The notes below the pieces were generated by a model. It saw only the letters and a list, made by a program, of their open reading frames with translations, ran no database searches and was not told the origin of the DNA. From contig NZ_JAWJZH010000001.1 in the NCBI RefSeq assembly GCF_033063295.1, positions 2,790,001 to 2,854,000 on the forward strand: a stretch of 64,000 nt of DNA, in the 5' to 3' direction. The stretch comes from Nitrosomonas sp. Is35 (lineage in GTDB: Bacteria > Pseudomonadota > Gammaproteobacteria > Burkholderiales > Nitrosomonadaceae). Below, one piece after another: positions 36,036 to 46,906 of the stretch; the first letter of the stretch is position 1; each line of letters begins with the position of its first letter. The position numbers were made by a program, and so were the translations under genes.

Positions 36036-36252
36036 CCGCCATCTTGCTCAGGAAATACTACCAGCAGGATTGTGAAATCCATTGAATGAAGAGTTCATCA
36101 GGGTTGATACCCACGACGTACAATGCCACTGCGATAAGAAACCATAACCAATATCCACTAAAGTTTATTTTTTTTAGGTCGTTGAAACAGCTTCATTGCT
36201 GTTAATTTATTGACTAAGCCATTAATAAATAAAACTTACCTGGAAAAAAGTT

Positions 36253-36459
36253 ATGAAAATTCTTGTTCATTTCAAGTCTGGATTCAAGCAAACCTTTATT
36301 GTCCCCAAATGCATGCTAGCGCTCGAGTTCAGAAATATGGCCAAAGATATTGGCGGCAGTATCGAAAGCATTGAATTTTCATTACCACCCCGCCGGCAAT
36401 CAAACATCTCTATCGCAGAACGTCGGTTGGGAATAGTCCGCTTACCTGAAAAACGTTGA
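36253..36459 (+). CDS. Small protein of unknown function
   Basis: 68 residues, basic, starting MKILVHFKSGFKQTFIVPK and containing IGGSIESIEFSLPPRRQSN. GGAAAAAAG lies just before the ATG. No family recognised. The 217 bp upstream (36036-36252) show nothing else. Coding status rests on the start context and a plausible amphipathic composition. Confidence 0.5.
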   Translation: MKILVHFKSGFKQTFIVPKCMLALEFRNMAKDIGGSIESIEFSLPPRRQSNISIAERRLGIVRLPEKR

Positions 36460-36479
36460 CACAATCGCATTCTGGCCGG

Positions 36480-36935
36480 TCAGAATGGAATATCATCATC
36501 CATATCATCAAATCCACTCGGTGCCTTGCCTGACGAAGAAGACCGGTTAGAAATTGAGCTATCCTCTTCATGGTCAGGTGCCGACTCAAAACTGCCGCTT
36601 CCTGATCGATTTCCCAGCATTTTCATATCACTGGCAATAATATCCGTCGTATACCGTTCCACGCCGTTCTTGTCCGTCCATTTACGGGTTTCAAGCCTGC
36701 CTTCGACATAAACCGAACGACCTTTCTTTAAATATTCCCCTGCGATTTCAGCAAGTTTACGGTAAAAAGTGACACGATGCCACTCCGTTTTCTCTTGCTT
36801 TTCGCCACTTTTATCTTTCCATGTATCCGTCGTTGCCACTGTAATATTGGTCACCGCATCACCATTTGACATGTAACGCGTTTCCGGATCTTTACCCAAA
36901 TTACCGATGAGTATGACTTTATTGAGCGATGCCAT
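36480..36935 (-). CDS. ssb: Single-stranded DNA-binding protein
   Basis: The 151-residue protein has the OB-fold start [20 protein letters not shown], the mid-region [18 protein letters not shown], a Ser/Gly-rich linker and the conserved acidic tail DDMDDDIPF that recruits repair and replication proteins. The ATG follows directly on the stop of the MFS gene, and its RBS (GGGGAGGAAA) lies in the end of that gene. ssb-MFS-uvrA is a common betaproteobacterial neighbourhood. Confidence 0.96.
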   Translation of the reverse strand: MASLNKVILIGNLGKDPETRYMSNGDAVTNITVATTDTWKDKSGEKQEKTEWHRVTFYRKLAEIAGEYLKKGRSVYVEGRLETRKWTDKNGVERYTTDIIASDMKMLGNRSGSGSFESAPDHEEDSSISNRSSSSGKAPSGFDDMDDDIPF

Positions 36936-38321
36936 TTATGTTTCCTCCCCAAGCAATTTAATCACTTTCTCTTCATCGAAGCCCTTCATATCAACTTTCA
37001 GATACGCCACTCTCTCATTGACCAGCACCAAGGCTTCATATACACCGGGTATCGCGGCAAGCTGACGTGAAAGCGCTTCTGATTGAATAGTATCCATCTC
37101 GTTCACATGATACATTTTAGAGCGAACTGCTGCCGGCGCCTGCATCGTAGCAGCCAGTATCAACCATACCAGCAATAACGCCCCGCAGAATGCATATAAC
37201 GCATCGCTTCCATAAGTGGCAACCAAGTGACCGCCTACTGCGGCCCCGGCAAACGCCCCCAGAAACTGCGTACTGCTGTAAATGCCGATTGCCGTTCCTT
37301 TCGCTCCGACTGGTGCGATTTTCGAGATTAAGGATGGCAAACTGGCCTCCAGCAAATTGAATGCCGTGAAAAAAACCAATAATGCAGCAGCCGTGCCCCA
37401 GATTGAATCCAAAGTAATCGCCAGTAATAGTTGGCCTGTCAGCAATGTCGCAACGGCCGCGATAAATACCGGTTTTAATTTGGCCTTTTTCTCGGCATAA
37501 ATAATGGCTGGAACGATCAGAATGATCGACAGAATCAGAACCGGCAAATATATCTGCCAGTGATCGTCCGCAGCCATGCCCGCTTTGCGTAAGGTCAGCG
37601 GCACCACCAGCCACAGCGCCATCAACGCGGCATGCAACGCAAAAATGCCGTAATTCAAACGCAGCAACTGCGTATTGCGCAATACGCTGGCAAAACTCGC
37701 CGGCGATGCTTCCGTATCGGAATGAAAGCGGCTTATCACCGGATCGGGAATGACTTTCTTCACTACAATCATCGCCAGCAGCGCCAATATACCGGTCATG
37801 GCAAAAATTCCCGGCACACCGATCCATTGATTTAGAACCGGCGCGGCAATCAAGGAAATGGCGAACACTGTGCCGATCGTCATACCGATGGTTGCCATCG
37901 CTTTAGTACGATGCTCTTCGCGCGTAAGATCCGCTGCCAGTGCCATCACAGCCGCGGAGATAGCACCGGCGCCTTGAATGATCCGCCCCGCTATCACCCA
38001 ATAAATATCGGTGGCCATCGCTGCGATCAAGCTGCCCACAGCAAACAGAATCAATCCCAGATAAATGACGGGTTTGCGTCCGATACGATCGGATAACCAG
38101 CCGAAAGGGATTTGCAGCACAGCCTGCGTCAGACCATATGCTCCCAGTGCGATGCCGACCAAGGTGTAGTTGTCCCCGCCCGGCAAGTCCTCAGCGTAAA
38201 AAGCAAACACCGGCAAAATGATAAACAAGCCCAGCATGCGCAAGCCATATACACCGGCTAAACCGATGGTCGCACGCAACTCCGCCGGGGACATTTTTTC
38301 AGTTGAAGAGGAAGCAGACAT
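36936..38321 (-). CDS. MFS transporter, YajR-like with C-terminal YAM-type domain
   Basis: The 461-residue protein has 12 hydrophobic segments, the family motif FGWLSDRIGRKPVIYLGLIL (motif A) and MFS features such as GAGAISAAVMALAADLTREE. After the last helix a small soluble domain (LSRQLAAIPGVYEALVLVNER, in part, then VAYLKVDMKGFDEEKVIKLL) resembles the ferredoxin-like YAM domain of YajR. Probably a proton-driven exporter; substrate unknown. Coupled to ssb downstream and divergent from uvrA. Confidence 0.85.
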   Translation of the reverse strand: MSASSSTEKMSPAELRATIGLAGVYGLRMLGLFIILPVFAFYAEDLPGGDNYTLVGIALGAYGLTQAVLQIPFGWLSDRIGRKPVIYLGLILFAVGSLIAAMATDIYWVIAGRIIQGAGAISAAVMALAADLTREEHRTKAMATIGMTIGTVFAISLIAAPVLNQWIGVPGIFAMTGILALLAMIVVKKVIPDPVISRFHSDTEASPASFASVLRNTQLLRLNYGIFALHAALMALWLVVPLTLRKAGMAADDHWQIYLPVLILSIILIVPAIIYAEKKAKLKPVFIAAVATLLTGQLLLAITLDSIWGTAAALLVFFTAFNLLEASLPSLISKIAPVGAKGTAIGIYSSTQFLGAFAGAAVGGHLVATYGSDALYAFCGALLLVWLILAATMQAPAAVRSKMYHVNEMDTIQSEALSRQLAAIPGVYEALVLVNERVAYLKVDMKGFDEEKVIKLLGEET

Positions 38322-38387
38322 GAATCAGGTTGTGATATTCCTAAAAAGTTGGGTATATTAGCAGGTTGACTCTTACATAGATAGTTC

Positions 38388-41207
38388 ATGGAATCCATAA
38401 AAATACGGGGTGCGCGTACGCACAATCTGAAAAACATTCATCTCGATCTGCCACGTAACAAACTCGTGGTCATTACCGGTTTATCGGGATCTGGAAAATC
38501 TTCGCTCGCATTCGATACGCTCTACGCGGAAGGCCAGCGTCGTTATGTGGAATCGCTTTCAGCTTACGCTAGACAATTTTTGCAGCTGATGGAAAAGCCC
38601 GATGTCGACTTGATCGAAGGACTTTCTCCGGCCATCGCTATCGAGCAAAAAGCGACCTCGCACAACCCGCGTTCGACGGTCGGCACGGTCACGGAAATTC
38701 ATGATTATCTGCGTTTGTTGTTCGCCCGCGTCGGCGATCCTTACTGTCCCGAGCACAATATCACGCTGACCGCGCAAAGCGTGTCGCAAATGGTCGATCA
38801 TATATTGCAGCTGCCGCCCGATACCCGCCTGATGATCCTCTCCCCATTGATCGTGGAGCGCAAAGGTGAAAACACTGACTTATTCGATGAATTGCGCGCA
38901 CAAGGTTTCGTGCGCTTACGGATCGACGGCGAAGTGCATGAAATCGACGCATTGCCCAAGCTGCAAAAAACCAAAAAACACACGATTGAAGTTGTGATTG
39001 ATCGCCTGAAAGTTTCTCCGGATGCCAAACAGCGGCTCGCGGAATCATTTGAAGTGGCATTACGTCATTCCGAAGGACGCGCGCTGGCGGTTGAGATGGA
39101 TAGTGGCCATGAACATTTGTTTTCCGCCAAATTCAGTTGCCCGGTATGCAGCTATTCGCTCTCCGAACTGGAACCGAGATTATTTTCATTCAATAACCCG
39201 CTGGGCGCTTGCACCAAGTGCGATGGCCTGGGGCAAATCACATTCTTTGATCCGTTACGTGTGGTCGCTTTTCCGCACCTTTCACTGGCGGCCGGTGCGG
39301 TCAAAAACTGGGACCGGCGCAACCAATTTTACTTTCAGCTATTAACCAGCCTGGCGGCACATTATCAATTCGATTTGGAAACTCCCTTTGAGAATTTGGA
39401 TGAATCCATCCGCAACATTATCCTGCAAGGTTCCGGTAAGGAAAAAATCCATTTTTCCTATTTAACCGAAAACGGACGCAAGCAGCAAGAAACGCATCCT
39501 TTTGAGGGGATTATTCCGAATCTGACGCGGCGCTATAAGGAAACCGAATCGCAAACCGTGCGCGAAGAACTGGCAAAATATCTCAATGCGCAAATCTGTC
39601 CGGAATGCCAAGGTACGCGCTTATGTCAAGCCGCGCGGCATGTGCATGTTGCCGGACAGGCGATTTATGAAATCAGCGCTTTCCCGCTCAAAAAAGCCAA
39701 GCAATTCTTTGATCAAATTGCATTAACGGGTCACAAACAATCGATCGCCGAGCGCATCGTCAAGGAAATCTCCAGCCGCCTGCAATTTCTCAACAATGTC
39801 GGGTTGGATTACCTATCGTTGGATCGCTCAGCCGACACATTGTCCGGCGGCGAATCGCAGCGTATCCGTCTGGCCAGCCAGATCGGCTCGGGCCTGACGG
39901 GTGTCATGTATGTTCTGGACGAGCCTTCCATCGGTCTGCATCAGCGCGATAATGGCCGCTTGCTGGATACACTGAAGAACCTGCGTGACCTTGGCAATAG
40001 CGTGATCGTCGTCGAACATGACCAGGATGCCATTCAAATCGCGGATTATGTCGTCGACATGGGGCCCGGTGCCGGTGAGCACGGTGGTTTCGTGGTAGCT
40101 CAAGGCAGTCCGCAAGCCATTCAGGAGGACAATCATTCTCTGACCGGCAAATACTTATCCGGAAAATTATCGATCCATATCCCGGAAAAACGCCACGCAC
40201 CGGATCACGACCGGATACTGCGGATTGAAGGCGCTTCTGGGAATAATCTCAAGAATGTTACGCTGAACCTGCCGGTTGGACTCTTTATCTGTGTCACCGG
40301 CGTTTCAGGATCGGGAAAATCCACGCTGATCAATGAAACACTACATCGCGCGGTCGCCCGGCACCTGTACGCCAGCAACGCCGAGCCCGCACCCTATCTA
40401 AATATTGACGGACTGGCTTTTTTCGACAAAGTGATCAACATGGATCAAAGCCCGATCGGACGCACACCGCGCTCCAATCCGGCCACGTATACCGGTTTGT
40501 TCACACCGATCCGGGAATTGTTCGCTGGTGTGCCGCAAGCGCGCGAACGCGGTTATGCACCCGGCCGTTTCTCATTCAATGTCAAAGGCGGACGCTGCGA
40601 ATCTTGCCAGGGCGATGGCGTCATCAAAGTAGAAATGCATTTTCTACCGGACATTTATGTCACTTGCGATGTCTGCCATGGCCGTCGCTATAACCGCGAA
40701 ACATTGGAGATTCAATACAAAGGCAAAAATATTAACGAAGTGCTGCAGATGACGGTGGAAAATGCGCATGAATTTTTCACGCCGGTACCGGTGGTTGCCC
40801 GCAAACTGCAAACGTTGCTGGAAGTCGGTCTCGGCTATATTACCCTGGGACAATCCGCTACCACGCTATCTGGCGGAGAAGCGCAGCGGGTGAAATTATC
40901 GCTCGAACTATCCAAACGCGATACTGGGCGCACGTTGTATATTTTGGATGAACCCACCACCGGTCTGCATTTTCAGGATATCGATTTACTGCTGAAAGTG
41001 TTACACCGGCTGCGCGATCACGGGAATACCGTGGTGGTCATCGAACACAATCTCGATGTCATTAAAACCGCCGACTGGATTATTGATCTGGGCCCGGAGG
41101 GCGGTGACGGGGGCGGATGCATTATCGCGGAAGGCACACCGGAAGACATTGCCGCCAATACAAACAGTTTTACCGGCCATTACCTGCAACCCATGCTGAA
41201 AAAATGA
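38388..41207 (+). CDS. uvrA: Excinuclease ABC subunit A
   Basis: Damage-recognition ATPase of nucleotide excision repair, 939 residues. First nucleotide site [20 protein letters not shown], second [17 protein letters not shown]; signatures [14 protein letters not shown] and [14 protein letters not shown]; zinc modules CPVC...CTKC and CESC...CDVC. Standard length and order. The 66-bp gap to the divergent MFS gene presumably holds both promoters; I see no clear LexA box there. The stop overlaps the glycerate kinase ATG (ATGA). Confidence 0.97.
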   Translation: MESIKIRGARTHNLKNIHLDLPRNKLVVITGLSGSGKSSLAFDTLYAEGQRRYVESLSAYARQFLQLMEKPDVDLIEGLSPAIAIEQKATSHNPRSTVGTVTEIHDYLRLLFARVGDPYCPEHNITLTAQSVSQMVDHILQLPPDTRLMILSPLIVERKGENTDLFDELRAQGFVRLRIDGEVHEIDALPKLQKTKKHTIEVVIDRLKVSPDAKQRLAESFEVALRHSEGRALAVEMDSGHEHLFSAKFSCPVCSYSLSELEPRLFSFNNPLGACTKCDGLGQITFFDPLRVVAFPHLSLAAGAVKNWDRRNQFYFQLLTSLAAHYQFDLETPFENLDESIRNIILQGSGKEKIHFSYLTENGRKQQETHPFEGIIPNLTRRYKETESQTVREELAKYLNAQICPECQGTRLCQAARHVHVAGQAIYEISAFPLKKAKQFFDQIALTGHKQSIAERIVKEISSRLQFLNNVGLDYLSLDRSADTLSGGESQRIRLASQIGSGLTGVMYVLDEPSIGLHQRDNGRLLDTLKNLRDLGNSVIVVEHDQDAIQIADYVVDMGPGAGEHGGFVVAQGSPQAIQEDNHSLTGKYLSGKLSIHIPEKRHAPDHDRILRIEGASGNNLKNVTLNLPVGLFICVTGVSGSGKSTLINETLHRAVARHLYASNAEPAPYLNIDGLAFFDKVINMDQSPIGRTPRSNPATYTGLFTPIRELFAGVPQARERGYAPGRFSFNVKGGRCESCQGDGVIKVEMHFLPDIYVTCDVCHGRRYNRETLEIQYKGKNINEVLQMTVENAHEFFTPVPVVARKLQTLLEVGLGYITLGQSATTLSGGEAQRVKLSLELSKRDTGRTLYILDEPTTGLHFQDIDLLLKVLHRLRDHGNTVVVIEHNLDVIKTADWIIDLGPEGGDGGGCIIAEGTPEDIAANTNSFTGHYLQPMLKK

Positions 41208-42475
41208 ATCCGCGCGGCTATTTGCTGGAAAGTTTCTCAGTGGCTGTGAAAGCTGCCGATCCCGCACATATCGTGCCGCAGCATCTCCCCAATCCTCCCA
41301 CAGGCCGCACACTGGTTGTCGGCGCCGGGAAAGCGGCGGCTGCCATGGCGCAGGCGGTTGAAAATGCCTGGCCTGCGGGTGCACAGATCGACGGTCTGGT
41401 AGTCACGCGCTATGGACACACGCTACCCACGCATAAAATCAGAGTCGTTGAAGCCGGGCATCCCATCCCTGATGATCATGGCGCGCAAGCAGCGCAAGAA
41501 ATTCTCTCGATGGCTCAGGCATTAAGTGCAGATGATTTGTTATTATGCTTGTTCAGTGGCGGCGGTTCCAGCTTGCTTTCCCTGCCCATAGCGGGCATTT
41601 CATTGCCAGACCTGAAAGAGGTCACGCAGCAATTATTACGTTGCGGTGCAAGCATTCAAGAAATCAACACGGTGCGCAAACATTTATCGGCCATTCAAGG
41701 CGGCAGGCTCGCGGCTGTTTGCAAGGCGCCGGTACTGGCCTTGATCATTTCCGATGTTACCGGCGATGCCGCAACGCATATTGCTTCCGGCCCCTGCGCA
41801 CCCGATCCGACAACCTTCACCGATGCGCTTGCAGTATTGGATCGCTATGCTCTCAATGTGCCGCCAGCAGTTAAAGAAGTATTACTGACAGGGAAAGCCG
41901 GTGCTGCGCATGAAACGCCTAAGCCCGGTTCCGTTATTTTTGCCCGCGTGGAAAACCGGATCATCGCCAATGCCCATCAATCACTGGTTGCAGGCGCCGA
42001 ATATTTCCGGGGTACCGGGATTACACCTTTGATTCTGGGTGATACCGTTAGCGGTGAATCACGCGAAATCGCCAAAAGCTACGCTGCATTCGCCAAAGAG
42101 ATCCGTCACCACCCACAATGGTTAAGAGCGCCCGTGGCTCTGTTATCGGGTGGCGAAACCACAGTCACAGTCAAAGGTAATGGCCGCGGCGGCCGCAATG
42201 CCGAGTTTTTGCTATCGCTATTGATAGAGCTTGCAGGCACAGAAGCAATTTACGCCCTTGCCTGCGATACGGATGGATTGGATGGCAGTGAAAACAATGC
42301 CGGTGCAGTCATTACACCGGATTCACTCCACCGTGCGGAAAAACTTGGCTTGAATGCTACTGCGTATCTAGCCAATAACGATGCCTACACATTTTTTCAG
42401 CAACTAAACGATTTAGTGATTACAGGCCCAACCTTCACCAATGTGAATGATTACCACGCCATTCTCATTCTTTGA
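41204..42475 (+). CDS. Glycerate 2-kinase (MOFRL/GckA family)
   Basis: The 423-residue product begins [20 protein letters not shown] and contains [56 protein letters not shown] and the C-terminal MOFRL segment [19 protein letters not shown]. It phosphorylates D-glycerate to 2-phosphoglycerate, feeding photorespiration-type glycerate into glycolysis, which suits an autotroph. The frame is open back to 41117, but ATG 41204 overlaps the uvrA stop and matches the family start. Its end overlaps the convergent gene by 11 bp. Confidence 0.9.
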   Translation: MNPRGYLLESFSVAVKAADPAHIVPQHLPNPPTGRTLVVGAGKAAAAMAQAVENAWPAGAQIDGLVVTRYGHTLPTHKIRVVEAGHPIPDDHGAQAAQEILSMAQALSADDLLLCLFSGGGSSLLSLPIAGISLPDLKEVTQQLLRCGASIQEINTVRKHLSAIQGGRLAAVCKAPVLALIISDVTGDAATHIASGPCAPDPTTFTDALAVLDRYALNVPPAVKEVLLTGKAGAAHETPKPGSVIFARVENRIIANAHQSLVAGAEYFRGTGITPLILGDTVSGESREIAKSYAAFAKEIRHHPQWLRAPVALLSGGETTVTVKGNGRGGRNAEFLLSLLIELAGTEAIYALACDTDGLDGSENNAGAVITPDSLHRAEKLGLNATAYLANNDAYTFFQQLNDLVITGPTFTNVNDYHAILIL

Positions 42476-43031
42476 TTGAGCATGTGTAATTCAAAGAACT
42501 CTTTTCTCGATTGCGGTCCACTTGTATTGATGACAATATCAGTCCTTGCTGAAACCATCTGGCGATGACATATTCATAAAATTTCCGGTTTCCCGGCGCC
42601 TTATAATTCAGCGCTAATTTCTTACCGCGCTCGGTCAGCAGCACATGCCCCAAGTCCAGGTAATTACCGGCATCCTGTTGGAATCCTATCTTCGTTGGCT
42701 TACCGTCATAAAACAACCGCGTATGTTTACCGTAGCCTTTCTTAATAAAACCATTGTTCTCAAACACAATCAGACCGATTTCTTCAAGGCGCTCAAGTGT
42801 CGATCGGGTAATTCCTTGCGTCGCATAAATCTCATTTTCCACATCAAAAATAAGTGGCAGCAAATCACCCTGAATCCATACAAATTGACAAAGTGCCTTA
42901 AAAATCAAGCTATCTTCCGCACTTAAATCCGATGATTCACACAAATCATCTTGCAAATGATTTTTTTCTGAATGCGCTACTTTGGAAACAACAAATTGAA
43001 CAAATGTTGTCCATAAATTACCCATTTTCAT
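42465..43031 (-). CDS. Protein of unknown function, possible DUF2806/TIGR03899-like C-terminal region
   Basis: 188 residues, no signal peptide. A region reading LPLIFDVENEIYATQGITRS and then TLERLEEIGLI looks like a winged-helix module, and the C-terminal KFYEYVIARWFQQGLI recalls the DUF2806-type C-terminus. Much shorter than such proteins, so it may be a truncated or stand-alone version. The link is weak. It overlaps the 3' end of the glycerate kinase gene tail to tail. Confidence 0.5.
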   Translation of the reverse strand: MKMGNLWTTFVQFVVSKVAHSEKNHLQDDLCESSDLSAEDSLIFKALCQFVWIQGDLLPLIFDVENEIYATQGITRSTLERLEEIGLIVFENNGFIKKGYGKHTRLFYDGKPTKIGFQQDAGNYLDLGHVLLTERGKKLALNYKAPGNRKFYEYVIARWFQQGLILSSIQVDRNREKSSLNYTCSIKE

Positions 43032-43061
43032 ACCGAAGTTGGCGTTCTGATTTCTCTTTCT

Positions 43062-43469
43062 TTATTTCTTATCAGTAACCTGAGATTCCGTTACAGATGG
43101 CTCTTGCTTGTCACCCTCTTTGATTTGCTCATCCATTTTATTGGTGGATTTTGAAGTATCTTTCAATTTTCGCGCTTTAATCTCTTTGTTGATCTCGGCC
43201 AGAAATCCAATATTGTCTTTAAGTTGCTTGTCACTTCTGTACCAGGAAAAACATGTCACTGCGCCCATAACGATCAATATCACACTCATCACATCGATAC
43301 CATCAAGAAAGATAAATGCGACTCCGGTGGAAATGGCAAACGCACCCAAAAGTGCTGTCAATAACCACATTTTTGAGCCCGCGCCCGAACTCTTCCTTCT
43401 TTTATCCCAAGCATCCAGATTGTTGCGCGTAGTAATCAGTTCTTCGTCAGTCCATTTCTTCATACTCAT
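43062..43469 (-). CDS. Small membrane protein of unknown function
   Basis: 135 residues: a charged N-terminal stretch (KKWTDEELITTRNNLDAWDK), two adjacent hydrophobic segments (MWLLTALLGAFAISTGVAF and VMSVILIVMGAVTCF), then a charged, Lys/Glu-rich tail likely to be helical. AAAGGAGAGTTTGC precedes the ATG on the minus strand. No family recognised. It lies 30 bp upstream of the previous gene on the same strand, so the two may be one unit. Confidence 0.6.
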   Translation of the reverse strand: MSMKKWTDEELITTRNNLDAWDKRRKSSGAGSKMWLLTALLGAFAISTGVAFIFLDGIDVMSVILIVMGAVTCFSWYRSDKQLKDNIGFLAEINKEIKARKLKDTSKSTNKMDEQIKEGDKQEPSVTESQVTDKK

Positions 43470-43570
43470 AATTGCAAACTCTCCTTTAAAAATCCTTCAA
43501 TATTTTCTTGATTACAAATTCGTAACCAGAAAAAGACTAGTAAGGATTTATTATATTTCTTTCTGACAAT

Positions 43571-43598
43571 AAAAAAGGCACCAATCGGTGCCTTTTTT
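43571..43598. terminator. Bidirectional rho-independent terminator (porin end)
   Basis: AAAAAA, GGCACC stem, AATC loop, GGTGCC stem, TTTTTT. Ends 18 bp past the porin stop on the minus strand and can also stop rightward transcripts. Confidence 0.93.
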
Positions 43599-43615
43599 AT
43601 GAGACTAAAACTTTC

Positions 43616-44827
43616 TTAGAAGTTGTGACGCATACCTATGCTATAGGTGTTGCTATCTCTGAATACAGCGTTTCTATCATCAACCATTGCGCGCTGATAA
43701 CCGCCAAAGAGGCTAGAACGTTTGCTGAGATGATGTATAGCACCAACGGTAAAGCTGCTCACTTCGCGGCGTGATGCACCACCTGCTAACCCATGTGCAT
43801 TTGTCATACCGCCTTGAGCGATAAAGCTGGTATTACCCCAGTCATATTGACCGCCCGCAAACCAGATGTTACCGTCACCGCCCCAGTTCATCGCTGAGTT
43901 GCATTGTCCACGTGAATCAGGTGAGCCCGTTGCTGGGTTACCTAACATACCAGCATTGGTACAAGTAGCTGCACCTACGGCATTGTTAATATTTTCATAC
44001 TGGCCATTCAACTTGAAGTTTTGGAAGCTCCATGATGCACCACCACGCCAGATATGCTCGTTGTTAACTAAAGCTGGATAACCTGCGTTGCCTGTTCTTT
44101 GACGGGTGCTGAGATTATCACGAGAATAACCACCAAATACGGCTAAATTATGACCTTGGAATTGAGCTTCGTATTTACCTGCAACTTGGAAGTCCCATTC
44201 ACCATCTTCACCACCTGAATTTGACTGACTTCCAGCAAAGCTACCCGATGGAACGATAACATTTGCAGGATCTAATCTGTTAGAGTCACCTGGCATTAAT
44301 ATACCTGAGAAGCTAAAACCTTCGACTTTAGGTGAGTCATAGCGAGCTGCGCTATTTACGAAGCCATTTGCTCCTGATCCCAGACCATTTGCTGATGCTG
44401 ACATAGTACCGCCACTACCTGATGCTTGGAGAGTTGTATATGCGAATGGATCAATGGTCATACCACCAGCGAAATCTTTAAATGGTGATTGAACACGGCC
44501 AAATTTTACTTCACCCCAATTGTCATTGGCCAATCCAACCCAACGCTCACGCGCAATACCCAGAGCGCCGCTGCCTGTACTAAAACCATACTCAACATGC
44601 GCTTTTGCTTTCAAGCCGGCACCCAAATTTTCGGTAACGTGCATACCCCATCTGGAACGACCTGTATCGTCACCGATATGAGCCTGGCTACTTTGACCTT
44701 CTTTGTTCACTGTTGCATATTCAGCTTGTACACTACCAAACAGTGTTACGTTTGTTCCTTGTGCTGATGCAACCATCGGAGCTGCAAGTGCACCGGCTAC
44801 TGCCAACGAAATAAGTTTCTTCTTCAT
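43616..44827 (-). CDS. Gram-negative porin (neisserial/betaproteobacterial type)
   Basis: The 403-residue outer-membrane protein starts MKKKLISLAVAGALAAPMVASAQ, a clear signal peptide, followed by GTNVTLFGSVQAEYATV, typical of 16-strand trimeric porins. It ends in the outer-membrane targeting signature SIGMRHNF with C-terminal Phe. The frame is open back to 44995, but ATG 44827 is right: AAGGAG lies about 9 bp before it and the signal peptide begins there. Codon choice differs slightly from neighbours, as expected of a highly expressed gene. Terminated by a strong hairpin. Confidence 0.92.
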   Translation of the reverse strand: MKKKLISLAVAGALAAPMVASAQGTNVTLFGSVQAEYATVNKEGQSSQAHIGDDTGRSRWGMHVTENLGAGLKAKAHVEYGFSTGSGALGIARERWVGLANDNWGEVKFGRVQSPFKDFAGGMTIDPFAYTTLQASGSGGTMSASANGLGSGANGFVNSAARYDSPKVEGFSFSGILMPGDSNRLDPANVIVPSGSFAGSQSNSGGEDGEWDFQVAGKYEAQFQGHNLAVFGGYSRDNLSTRQRTGNAGYPALVNNEHIWRGGASWSFQNFKLNGQYENINNAVGAATCTNAGMLGNPATGSPDSRGQCNSAMNWGGDGNIWFAGGQYDWGNTSFIAQGGMTNAHGLAGGASRREVSSFTVGAIHHLSKRSSLFGGYQRAMVDDRNAVFRDSNTYSIGMRHNF

Positions 44828-45252
44828 ACCGAAGTTCTCCTTTAATGTTAAAACGACTGGGGCCGTCTTATTTTGTCTCACTACATTCCGGTGGAATGCA
44901 CCCCGCTTGTTCGGACCTCCCCAATCGGGAGGTTTGATTTGATTGTGCCCCAATACAGAAACATACTGCAAGAAAAACAAACAAATCTTGCACATTAAGC
45001 AACAAATATGTTGTTCTCATACAACATATTTGTTGTTTTTCTGATGATAAATTTTATTTTACATCACTGGGAAATTCGTTCAGAATTTCTTAAACTTACT
45101 GATATTGAAGCAATATAAATTAATTGCCTCCTCACTCGAGAAGACATATTTATACTGTTTTTCATGTTTTAAATCAGGGAATTTCAGCTATCATCCGCTA
45201 CATTCATGACCTCATAACTTAAGCAGGACAACACCTTTGTAAGGTACGACTT
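44828..45252. other. Divergent intergenic region with several hairpins
   Basis: 425 bp without a gene. On the minus strand the porin leader can fold two small hairpins: CATTCC-GGT-GGAATG (44884-44898) and ACCTCCC...GGGAGGT (44915-44933). A far longer hairpin lies at 44997-45038. The remainder, rich in A+T, should hold the porin and L,D-transpeptidase promoters; none is clear enough to mark. Confidence 0.7.
44997..45038. promoter_or_regulatory. 18-pair inverted repeat upstream of the porin gene
   Basis: Core 14-bp perfect repeat AACAAATATGTTGT / ACAACATATTTGTT around TCTCAT, extended outward by four more pairs including one G-T. Followed by TTTTT on the plus strand. It could be a two-site operator, an RNA hairpin, or a weak terminator. 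Confidence 0.6.
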
Positions 45253-46242
45253 ATGCGTAAATCTTCTTTGCTTCTCTTTGCAATACTGAATTTGATCGCC
45301 GCTTTTCCAATTAAAGCTGAAACATGGGTACTCCCACCCTCTGATATTGATGTTTTTGGCCAAATACGAACAACACATGCAAGCAGTGCGGAAACACTAC
45401 TCGATATCGCACGCCAATACGATATTGGTCAAATTGAAATTCTACTGGCCAATCCCAATGTAGATCGATGGTTACCCCAGGATGGCGCAGAGGTTATTCT
45501 ACCTAGCCGCTATATCATTCCTCACGGCGACCGCAAGGGATTATTGCTTAACTTGCCTGAAATGAGAATTTATTATTTCCCGGAACCTAAAAAAGGTGAA
45601 AAACCAATGATTATTACACACCCGGTCGGCATCGGCAGAATGGACTGGATAACCCCCTTGGGAACAACAAAAATAGTTGATAAAAAGAAAGACCCCACCT
45701 GGATACCGCCGAAATCTCTCCAAATGGACAGAATTGCCAATGGGGAACAACCCTATCCCAGTATAGTTCCGCCAGGCCCCACGAATCCCTTAGGACGGCA
45801 CGCCATGCGCTTAGGTATCAGTAGTGGCAGTTATCTGATACACGGAACAATCAAACCATTTGGTGTCGGTATGCGCGTTTCCGCAGGATGTGTTCGCATG
45901 TATCCGGAAGACATAGAAGCACTCTTTGATAAAGTCCCGGTGGGAACAGCAGTGCAAATAGTGAATCAACCCATTAAGCTTGGCTGGTTACTGGACTCGC
46001 TTTTCATTGAACTTCACCCGCCATTAGAAGAAGACGAAGGGAAATACGCCAACTATAAGCACATGATAGTTACCGCCATCAATGATTTTCTCGCATTAAA
46101 AAGCAGCAAAAGAACCATACCCGTAGATTTTGAAATCGACCAAGAAGCACTAAAGCAAGCGATCATGGAAAAAAGTGGCATGCCTGTGCTGATCTCTCGC
46201 TCTACTGCACAAGCCCAATTACACACGCAAAACAGCCATTAA
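45253..46242 (+). CDS. L,D-transpeptidase (YbiS/ErfK-like)
   Basis: The 329-residue periplasmic protein has a signal peptide (LLLFAILNLIAAFPIKAE), a LysM-like segment (SAETLLDIARQYDIGQIEIL, then LANPNVDRWLP) and a YkuD catalytic domain with LIHGTIKPFGVGMRVSAGCV followed by RM, which holds the His and the active Cys. The form with an N-terminal LysM and long C-terminal tail resembles the E. coli enzymes that attach Braun lipoprotein to peptidoglycan. An Lpp-like gene follows, in the convergent direction. Confidence 0.92.
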   Translation: MRKSSLLLFAILNLIAAFPIKAETWVLPPSDIDVFGQIRTTHASSAETLLDIARQYDIGQIEILLANPNVDRWLPQDGAEVILPSRYIIPHGDRKGLLLNLPEMRIYYFPEPKKGEKPMIITHPVGIGRMDWITPLGTTKIVDKKKDPTWIPPKSLQMDRIANGEQPYPSIVPPGPTNPLGRHAMRLGISSGSYLIHGTIKPFGVGMRVSAGCVRMYPEDIEALFDKVPVGTAVQIVNQPIKLGWLLDSLFIELHPPLEEDEGKYANYKHMIVTAINDFLALKSSKRTIPVDFEIDQEALKQAIMEKSGMPVLISRSTAQAQLHTQNSH

Positions 46243-46285
46243 TCCCATCGAAATGAAAGTTGCGTAAACGTATAAAGACACACAT

Positions 46286-46313
46286 AAAAAACCCCTCGAA
46301 TGAGGGGTTTTTT
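46286..46313. terminator. Bidirectional rho-independent terminator
   Basis: AAAAAACCCCTC - GAAT - GAGGGGTTTTTT, between the convergent L,D-transpeptidase and Lpp-like genes. Confidence 0.93.
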
Positions 46314-46343
46314 ATGAATGCAAATCCAAATTTTACTTTGGTA

Positions 46344-46634
46344 TTACTTATGCATTGCTTTTTTGAACATGCGATCGATTTTGGATTCTGTATCTATTGA
46401 ACGTCTGTTTGCTTCGTCCGCAATACGCAGCGCATCATTTGCTTTAGCGTTAGCTGCATCTGCCGCTGCTTTTGCTGCAGCTGCGTCAGCTTTTACAGCC
46501 GCAATATCAGCATTCACTTTATTTTGCAGTTCTTCTAATTGACCTGTCGTCGCACATCCTGTCAACCCAATAATAGCGCCTGCAATTGCTGCCAGTGTTA
46601 ACATGCGAACTGGATGCTGGATTTTTCCTTTCAT
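46344..46634 (-). CDS. Lpp/OprI-like outer-membrane lipoprotein
   Basis: 96 residues. The lipobox LTGC places lipidation at Cys27. The mature part is an Ala-rich heptad helix (VKADAAAAKAAADAANAKAN) followed by DRMFKKAMHK, with a C-terminal Lys. This is the layout of Braun lipoprotein, whose C-terminal Lys is joined to peptidoglycan by L,D-transpeptidases. Two such enzymes flank this gene. Likely tethers the outer membrane to the wall. RBS GGAGAT lies close before the ATG. Confidence 0.87.
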   Translation of the reverse strand: MKGKIQHPVRMLTLAAIAGAIIGLTGCATTGQLEELQNKVNADIAAVKADAAAAKAAADAANAKANDALRIADEANRRSIDTESKIDRMFKKAMHK

Positions 46635-46906
46635 TCCGATCTCCTCAGTTGTTTATTCTATTCAATACGCAAAAACATCCACTATTTCTACTAGTTAATG
46701 ATATTTTGATATCATTAACGCATCGGAATCTTATCCGATTTTTCCCGCAAAATAAATGCATTTCATGACAAATTTACCACGCGCCGCATCAACAAAACCA
46801 TAAACACAATCATAAGTAATTAATAGAAATGACTATTTTCCTATATTATGCAATTCAATTAATTAACAACAAAGAACGAAGACCTGCATAAATAGTCATT
46901 CCAGCA

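Noticed and set aside
37117..37827. 236-codon minus-strand frame within the MFS gene
   Set aside because: Alternate frame of the same strand as the MFS coding region; Cys/Arg/Gly-rich, no hydrophobic pattern, no start context.
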